DNA of 64,000 bases, from the NCBI RefSeq assembly GCF_954871325.1, contig NC_088775.1, positions 15,167,561 to 15,231,560 on the forward strand. The letters are read 5' to 3'. The DNA comes from Gordionus sp. m RMFG-2023. Taxonomy: Eukaryota; Nematomorpha; Gordioida; Chordodea; Parachordodidae. Shown here piece after piece: positions 57,463-64,000 of the stretch; position 1 is the stretch's first letter; every line of letters starts with the position of its first letter. Under the pieces are notes generated by a model. It was not told the DNA's origin, made no database searches, and was given only the letters and a program-made list of their open reading frames with translations. The position numbers and the translations under genes were made by a program.

Positions 57463-57614
57463 CAGAGATTTGCCAAGCCTTACCTAATTTTTATATATGA
57501 ATTGTTCTGCTGGGCCCAAATTTATTTGTGTATATAAATTGCCCGTCCTGTTAAACTCGATATAAAAAATTTTAATTTTTGCAGCCTGGCCCGTCTGGGC
57601 TTTGCAGATCTCTA
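57463..57614. repeat. GGCCC-type hAT MITE (family C), 152 bp
   Basis: Ends CAGAGATTTGCCAAGCC and, as complement, TAGAGATCTGCAAAGCCC. 'gctgggccc' and 'ggcccgtctgggc' lie inside. No clean target duplication. Confidence 0.6.
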
Positions 57615-57624
57615 ATATATATCA

Positions 57625-57743
57625 CAGACGGCTAGGCTTAAATTTTTTTTGGAAATACCCGTGCCGGCCGTATATTTTAAATGTAATATATTTTAAAAAA
57701 AATCCTGTCCGGGCCATAAAAATGGTAAATCTGCAGGTCTCTG
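57625..57743. repeat. GGCCC-type hAT MITE (family C), 119 bp
   Basis: Ends CAGACGGCTAGGCTT and complement CAGAGACCTGCAGAT. Flanks ATATATCA (57617-57624) and TTATATCA (57744-57751) match at 7 of 8. It lies 10 bp after the previous family C copy. Confidence 0.65.
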
Positions 57744-57983
57744 TTATATCAATCTATGGAAAAAAAAATCAAATTGATTTAAATCTTTATATCATTGAAA
57801 AATTAATGTTTTGAGTTCAATTATATTCTAAAAGATAGAGAATCATATCCATTGAATGTTTTTATATTTAATTTTTAACATTGTAATATTTTATCCATCG
57901 TCTTTAATAGTTTTTTAAAATATTTCGATGTGGTCTTGGTTTTAGCTATATTTGATTTTAATACTTTAACAATGGTTTTGAGA

Positions 57984-58198
57984 CAGTGGAACTAGTTAAA
58001 CGGTTCGATTTAGCCAATTTTTTAATTTTTATTTTCGCCAAAAATAATATTATGCAAGCATCGAGATTTCGTTAATAGATGTCCAAACCTTTCTGCCATC
58101 TATGAGCAAAATCTCCAAGGTTGGATAATATTTTTTGGCTAAAATATTGACTAGCCATTTTTAAAAATTAAGCCTTTTAGCATAACACTAATTTTAAT
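57984..58198. repeat. Foldback MITE (family A), copy 5
   Basis: Left cagtggaactagttaaacgg, right complement AGTGTTATGCTAAAAGGC. Shares 'gagatttcgttaatagatgt' and 'tttctgccatctatgagcaa' with the other copies. Confidence 0.65.
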
Positions 58199-58375
58199 AC
58201 AAGTATGACCATGTTTTCGAAGTGGAACAATAGTGGATGAACAAGCTTTTTAAAATTAATAGATTCATCTAAACTAATTAAACTTTAAGAAGTATTAACT
58301 CATTTATTTCAATAGTATGTTACGTTTTCTTATTCTGTGTCATAAACTTAGTTGTTTCTAGAAAGATATAGCAAG

Positions 58376-58870
58376 TAGTGATCTGCATCGGGCCTAATTT
58401 TTCAAGCCCGGCCCGAAATTATTTTTAGAAAAGTGTTGCCGGCCCGGCCCGAACCCAAAATTTTTTAAAAAGTTTTGCCGGCCCGAACCCGAAATTTTTT
58501 TAAAAAGTTTTGCCGGCCCGAACCCGAAATTTTTTTTAAAAAAAAATTTACCTACCCAGCCCGGCTCAAATTTATTTAAATATAGAAATTAATCTTTATA
58601 ATTACTCAAAATAAAAGACATTTGTTATATATCGTTTAGTTTCAATAAATAAAATCAAATATTTTTATTTTACATAAAAAATTCAATATAAAATTGATAA
58701 ATTTAGATATATTTAAAAAAATTTCCAAGGTCCGACCCGACCCGAATTTTTTTTAAAATATTAGGCCCGGCCCGAACCCGATTATTTTAAATAGAATTAG
58801 GCCCGAGTCTGGCCCGAAGCCCGTTTGGGCCGGGCTGGGTACTGGCCAGGCTTAACTTTGCAGATCTCTA
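58376..58870. mobile_element. GGCCC-type hAT MITE (family C), 495 bp, best copy
   Basis: Ends TAGTGATCTGCATCGGGCCT and complement TAGAGATCTGCAAAGTTAAG. Flanks ATAGCAAG (58368-58375) and ATAACAAG (58871-58878) match at 7 of 8. Inside, a unit of about 36-40 bp (gccggcccgaacccgaaatt plus a T/A tract) repeats three times (about 58434-58545). A related cluster of cccgacccgaa and gcccggcccgaa words lies near the right end. No coding. Confidence 0.8.
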
Positions 58871-58878
58871 ATAACAAG

Positions 58879-59499
58879 TCCTTTTCAATCCATGATCATT
58901 TTTTTTCTCATTGCATTATTTTCTAATTCATTTTATTTCATTATGCGGTGTCCTAAATGTCAAAAATCGATTTGCAAACTTTTGAAACTATCGAAAAAGA
59001 AGAAATAAGCATTTTATTTAAATATAACAATAACAATATGCCCAAAATATAAAATTTTAAAAATTTAACATACGATTTTATTAAAACTTCTGAAAGTTTT
59101 AAATTTCGAATTTATTTAAAAAGATTTTATTTACGACCCCCTTAAAAAATTAATACCTCTAAAATTAATTTATTATGGAATTAATTAAACACCTCAAATT
59201 TTATTTTAATATGATAAATTATATAATAAGAATCAAAATTTTAATTTAAGATTTATAAATTAATATTAAAATTTTGGCTCGTGTGAAAATTGAATAATTA
59301 AAGTAAATAAATCATAATTTAAACTATAAATAAATAACTCATAAATATATTATTAATGGTATGGAATTTTTATTATTGATTATTAGATAACTAGTAAATA
59401 GCCCGTCAAAAATGACAGGGAATGAAAATTTTCTTCTAACTTTTATGCATGTTACCTGTTATTTGAAAATAATATCCAATTTTTATTCTTCTTACCTCC
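58879..59499. other. AT-rich intergenic DNA
   Basis: No gene or repeat recognised; near 59401-59425 'agcccgtcaaaaatgacagg' may be the left edge of the following repeat block. Confidence 0.45.
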
Positions 59500-60650
59500 T
59501 CATCCCTTCAGGCCAGGTATAATCCATTAAAACTAAGTGCTATGGTTTGAGTAATAATAAATTTAAAGCATTTACTTAATACCAATATTAAAATATTACT
59601 GATTACTTATACCTAATTTAATATTTAAAAAAATTTCCAGGCAAAGTCCAAAGCCATATTAATTATGAAAATTCTTCCAAGCCCAATGAAAGATCATAAT
59701 AATTTTGGTAGTTGAGAACTTAAATAAAATATTTAAATAATCAATAATGAATTTAAAAATACAATCAAAATTCAGATTTTCATGGGCCTTGGTTTTTTGA
59801 TCAGGTCAAGCCCAGGCCTGCAAAAAAATTTGTTTTGGGCCAATGTCTGATCTATAATTAATAATAAAAAAATTCTCAAGCGTTTAAGCTCATAATAATT
59901 TTGAAAAATTTTCCCCAAGCCCAGCCCAATATAATTTATAAAAATATTTTTCAAGCCCAGCCCAACCCATAATAATTTTATAAAAAAATTTTCTCAAACC
60001 TGGCTAACTGATAGTAATTTTCCAAGCCTGGAGATAGGTAAATCTCTAAAACCCATATTTATTTTTTAGTCTATTTTAACCTAGCTCACTCCAACGAAGG
60101 CCAACCCATTAAGACTAAGAGTGAATACTATTTTTTTGAATAAAAATATATTTAAATTAGATTTTACCTGAGGGCCATATAAATATTCTGTGTTAAATAT
60201 TACACCTATGCCTAATATTAAAAAAATTCCCAAGCCAGGTCCTCGCACTTGGTTTTCTCAAACCCGCAAAAGACCATAATAATTTTGATAGTTGAGGACT
60301 GAAATAAAATATATAAAAAGTCACAATGCATTTAAAAATACAATCAGAATATGAAAGTTGCATGGGCCTTGGTTTTTGATCAGCCTTGCCATGTTTTCAA
60401 AAGAAATTTTCATGCCAATTTCTAGTCCATATTTAAAATTAAAAAATTTACAGGAATCTTAGACTATAATAATTATGAAAAATGTTTCTCAAACTATGTC
60501 CAAGTCCATATTAATGGTGAAAAATATTTCCCAAGCCCAGGAAAACCCAAATAATTTATTTGATCCAGAAAAATAGGTCTGATGTAAAGGGCTTATAAGA
60601 ATTAAATCTCTCTAATTTCAAAATTATAATCAAATGAAGGGTAAATTTTT
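59500..60650. repeat. Two diverged tandem units, about 580 bp each
   Basis: The series 'tagttgag(a/g)act', 'atttaaaaatacaatcagaa'-like and 'catgggccttggttttt(t)gatcag' occurs near 59709-59805 and again near 60288-60382, about 580 bp apart. Each unit carries scattered aagccca/tgggctt words and ends near a taaatctct motif, so they look like duplicated family C-like element bodies. Confidence 0.6.
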
Positions 60651-60813
60651 GATTTACCTATGATTCTACTGGTGAGCTCCTGGTATTTATATGAAATTCA
60701 TGAATACATATTAAAGTACCATTCTGAAAATATGTTCATCCTAATTTAAATTTTAAACAAACCATTTTAAATTTTGATATTTTCAATATATGCTCACAGT
60801 ACATTGCAACAAT

Positions 60814-61188
60814 TTTTGTTTTACTCTTAAATTTTAATATTTATATAAAATTTATTAATTAAGTATATTCAATACCATACACACAAACTAAATAATTACC
60901 CTTCAACACATGGTTTTTTGATCAGTTCTGGCTGTCTACAAAAAAAATTTCAGACCAATCTATAACCCATATTTAAAATTCAAAAATCTTAAAGCACCTC
61001 AATTTTAAATTTTATTCAATATGATTTCCATCACATTTTTAAATTTTGATATTTCTAATACAGCTCACAGTAAACATTGAACAATTTTACCTCTTTTACT
61101 CTTAAATTTTAATATTTATATAAAATTTATTAATAAAGTATATTTAATACCATACACACAAACTAAATAATTACCCTTCAACATCTAT
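60814..61188. repeat. Direct repeat, about 275-bp spacing
   Basis: About 95 bp (ttactcttaaattttaatat through catacacacaaactaaataa to acccttcaaca) occurs at 60822-60910 and again at 61097-61184 with few differences. A third 'ggttttttgatcag' start lies at 60910. Confidence 0.75.
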
Positions 61189-61322
61189 ATAATTAATATT
61201 TTAAATTATATAATCAACTGAAGATTCAACCCGACCCCCTTCGATTTTTAAATTTATATGATGGTAGTATATACACTAACTAGTAAATATATAAAATTTT
61301 AATTCTCAACTCAGCTTACTTC

Positions 61323-61688
61323 GTGAGATATGGCCATCTTTAGAAACGCGAAAATTCCAAAATACACTATATTTAATTTTAAATATCTCAAAAAGTAATT
61401 AAGCTAAGGACATGATTTAAATTTTATTAAATAGCTCTTTAATATGACATAAGAAATATTTTTGTGAAAAAAAGTCTATTACCAAAAACCAGAAATAGAA
61501 AACGAAATGGCTATAAAATAAGAATTGCTCTTTTTTTTTCTTTTAAATTTTTTTTACAGATAGACATTATACTTCTTAATATCTGTACAAAATTCTAGAT
61601 TGGGACGAGTACTGGGTCAATAATTATTACACTTTAAATATAAGTAGTATGGCTTAAATCCTATATTATACCAAATATAGAGTAATTA
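61323..61688 (+). repeat. Long terminal inverted repeat, left arm
   Basis: Contains 'cgcgaaaattccaaaataca', 'gtctattaccaaaaaccaga' and 'gattgggacgagtactgggt', each found complemented in the right arm. A 9-bp extra block (aatagaaaacg region) marks a small length difference. Confidence 0.8.
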
Positions 61689-62257
61689 TTTTTTTTTAAA
61701 GTGGGCAATATATGTGAATAATAGCATTAAAACTAAAATCCTAAAAAATCTTATTATTTTGCATTTTTTAAATGTTAAAAAACTCAAAACAACATTCAAC
61801 AAATTGTATTGTATTATTTTAAATATAACGCAAAACGCCTAAATTTGGAGGCATTATAAGGAATAAATAATAAGATTTTGTATAAGGTAATAAAGTAACA
61901 ACTATGATAATAAAAAGTGAGCTCAATAATCTTTTCACCCCAACCTAAAGATTATATTCGTCCCAAATTTCTTCTTAAATGCGAGATTTGACCTGGCAAC
62001 TCTGTGAGTGAATGATGAAGTTTATTTTTCATTGCCAGACAATTAATTATTATTGTGATCTTCAGAAATATATTTTCATTTTAAAGATTATTTTAATCTA
62101 ATTATAATTAATTAAAATAAAATAATTATATTTGGCATAAAGTCAATATTCAAAATTAATTCCAACAGCAACAGTCGTCATTTTTATTGATTAATTTTAC
62201 ATAGCCATATTTCTAAAAAATAAATTTATTTATTAATTTAAAAAAATTATATTTTAA

Positions 62258-63427
62258 ATGTCTACAATTCCTGTAAAGTGCTGCAACCAATTTCGAATAA
62301 AATCTCATTCAGTACGTCGATCTTATAGGTGTTTTATAGTGGATGATACAAGTGAATTCTAGCTTATCAATTAATCAAAAATTTGTAGTTCTTGCCGGAA
62401 AAAATTTAAAAAATATTTAACAAATCCCATCTTACCTTTTACTTCTACGATCCCTATCACATTACCTTCTATTAATTTTAAGTAAATTATAATTGGTGGT
62501 AAATTAGATAAGTTAACTGCAAACCAGCATAACTTTCCATTTCCTCCTTTAAAAGATTATAAACATTACATTGCACGAAGTCTATGCAATCCACCTCAGC
62601 CTTGCTGTTACTTGAGGAAATTCCAAATGTGTCCCGGCACTTTGGAACTCTACACTTATTGTTTGATAATAATGCCATAGATTATATAACATTTAAACAA
62701 TGGTTGGCAGCTGACTGTACTACACTCGAAACTTTAACAAAGTCCGCCAACGAATTTGTGGAGTATTTGATTGAAAAATTAAATATTTTAATTCCTCGGA
62801 ACAATCTTCATTTTTTAAGCCATTAAAATCGAATTTGAAGGATGGGGAATATCTAATATCCGATTTTGCAGAAAACTACACTTTTGTAGTTTAAGATCAG
62901 GCTCAGGGTTTCCATTGGACTAATAATAGGCAACACTTCATCCATTTATGATTTATTACCGCGAAGGCGATATCATCAAACATTTAAGTTACGTGATTTG
63001 TCTCAAACACAATACTTGTTCCTTTCATTTATTTCAAATAAAATTAATTCTATTCTTGAAAGAAAGATTTGATAAGATTTCAATAATATTTTATTTTTCT
63101 AATGGAGCTGTCACCCAGTATGAAAACAAAAAAAACTTTGTAAACCTCTACAACCATTATAATGATTTTGGAATCAAGGCAGAATGGTATTTTTTTGCAA
63201 CTGCACATGGCAAAACTCCTTGCGATAGTTTAGGGGCAATTATTAAGAGACTGGCGGCTAGAGCAAGCCTGAAACGTCCTCATGAAAATCCTATAATAAC
63301 TCCTATTAACTTATATAATTATGCGAGAATCAATATCCCGGGAATTAAATATACATTTGTTAGCAACGTAGGATATTTAAGAATGGAAATCAATCTTGAA
63401 AATAGATTTTTAATGGCCAAACGTTAA
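62258..63427 (+). pseudogene. Transposase-like gene of a widespread unclassified family
   Basis: Pieces in order: an N-terminal Cys motif (KCCNQFRIKSHS, then ICSSCRKKFKKYL), a middle part (YITFKQWLAADCTTLETLTKS), SDFAENYTFVV followed by DQAQGFHW, HLSYVICLKHNT, then FYFSNGAVTQYENKKNFVNL, FGIKAEWYFFATAHGK and PCDSLGAIIKRLAARASL. From memory, conserved blocks like DFAENYSF, YFSDGAxxQYKN and FFATSHGKxPCDG occur in repeated proteins of many invertebrate genomes. Acidic residues in these blocks would suit a DDE nuclease, but that is inference; here the FSDG acidic residue is Asn. Several stops and frame changes show it is dead. The superfamily (a Sola-like one is possible) is not established. Confidence 0.65.
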
Positions 63428-63550
63428 TATGTTTATTAAAATATTAATTTCCCATTAATTAGCTAAATAAAGTTATAAATATTTTAACAATTATTTTCCT
63501 TCTAAAATAAAATAGCTAAACTTATGTGCTAAATATGACACAATGTCTAC

Positions 63551-63625
63551 TAGTGATCTGCATAGGGCCTAATTTTTCTAACACGGCCAGAAAGATTTAT
63601 AAAATATATCCGGCCCGATCCCAAA
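63551..63625. repeat. GGCCC-type hAT MITE fragment (family C)
   Basis: tagtgatctgcatagggcct matches the left end of the 58376 copy with one or two changes, followed by aacacggccag and ccggcccgatcc. No right terminus; truncated. Confidence 0.6.
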
Positions 63626-63647
63626 CGAATTTTCTTATTTGTTTCCT

Positions 63648-64000
63648 AAATTACCATACATTTAGTATAATATCGGATTTAAGCTATACTACTTATATTT
63701 AAAGTGTAATAATTTTTGGCCCAATACTCGTCCCAATCTAGGATTTTGTACAAATATTAAGAAATATAATGTTTATTTGTAAAAAAAATTTAAAAGAAAA
63801 AAAAGAGCAATTTTTATTTTATAGCCATTTCCGGTTTTTGGTAATAGACTTTTTTTCACAAAAATATTTTTTATGTCATATTAAAGAGCTATTTAATAAA
63901 ATTTAAATCATGTCTTTGGCGTAATTACATTTTGAGATATTTAAAATTAAATATAGTGTATTTTGGAATTTCCGCGTTTCTAAAGATGGCCATATCTCAT
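63648..64000 (-). repeat. Long terminal inverted repeat, right arm (incomplete)
   Basis: Inverted match to 61323-61688, beginning near attaccatacatttagtata and running to the last base of the window, so the outer tip is not seen. Confidence 0.8.

Larger units (their letters stand above)
61323..64000 (+). mobile_element. DNA transposon with long inverted repeats, right end cut by window
   Basis: The left arm 61323-61688 and the right arm 63648-64000 are inverted copies at roughly 90% identity by eye (gtgagatatggccatcttta at the left edge of the first, its complement at the very end of the window). Between them, in the plus orientation, lies a broken transposase-like gene (62258-63427). A family C fragment (about 63551-63625) sits between the gene and the right arm. 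The true outer tips and target duplication are beyond 64000 on the right and uncertain on the left. Confidence 0.75.

Noticed and set aside
61323-64000. Polinton/Maverick because of the long inverted ends
   Set aside because: No polymerase, integrase, protease, packaging ATPase or capsid-like coding; the element is too small and carries a single transposase-like gene.

Overview
The window looks like gene-poor, very A+T-rich animal nuclear DNA (about three quarters A+T by eye). Two host genes can be followed exon by exon. One is a two-exon rhodopsin-class peptide GPCR (19316-23190, +, 708 codons). The other is a complete 11-exon methionine aminopeptidase 2 gene (31472-40569, +, 478 codons). 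The METAP2 product has the length I recall for human METAP2, and all five metal ligands fall at the human positions. Four 38-46 bp introns lie at its 5' end, followed by introns of 201 bp to 4.8 kb. Short 5' introns followed by long ones are known from schistosome genes, so a flatworm or other small lophotrochozoan is a reasonable guess, but nothing here fixes the phylum.

Layout. 1-5 kb: MITEs and a short LTR element with exact 5-bp target duplications (1852-4489). 5-19 kb: AT-rich DNA with foldback MITEs, small tandem repeats and a tRNA-Ser-like SINE. 19-23 kb: the GPCR. 24.9-26.8 kb: an internally deleted hAT transposon with perfect 8-bp target duplications. About 27.2-27.4 kb: two well-spliced terminal mini-exons of an unidentified gene. 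29.5-31.4 kb: a degraded Tc1/pogo-like transposon, itself hit by a hAT MITE, ending 88 bp before the METAP2 start codon. 31.5-40.6 kb: METAP2, whose introns hold an antisense LINE split by a 699-bp hAT MITE, plus three other MITEs. 41-51 kb: more MITEs, a 5'-truncated LINE with a zinc-finger module (44285-45987) and a possible zinc-finger exon. 51.4-53.9 kb: a hAT-like element with a BED-finger exon, split by a second LINE. 55-61 kb: a dense MITE field. 61.3-64 kb: a transposon with at least 350-bp inverted repeats around a degraded transposase-like gene; its right end leaves the window.

The two host genes show no functional link. The main content of the window is layered transposition: at least four elements are inserted inside other elements, and several target-site duplications can be read directly. 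I did not find a convincing undescribed multi-gene system. The most unusual items are the GPCR with a roughly 150-residue second extracellular loop and no canonical disulfide cysteine, the long-inverted-repeat transposon at the right edge, and a large GGCCC-rich hAT MITE family.
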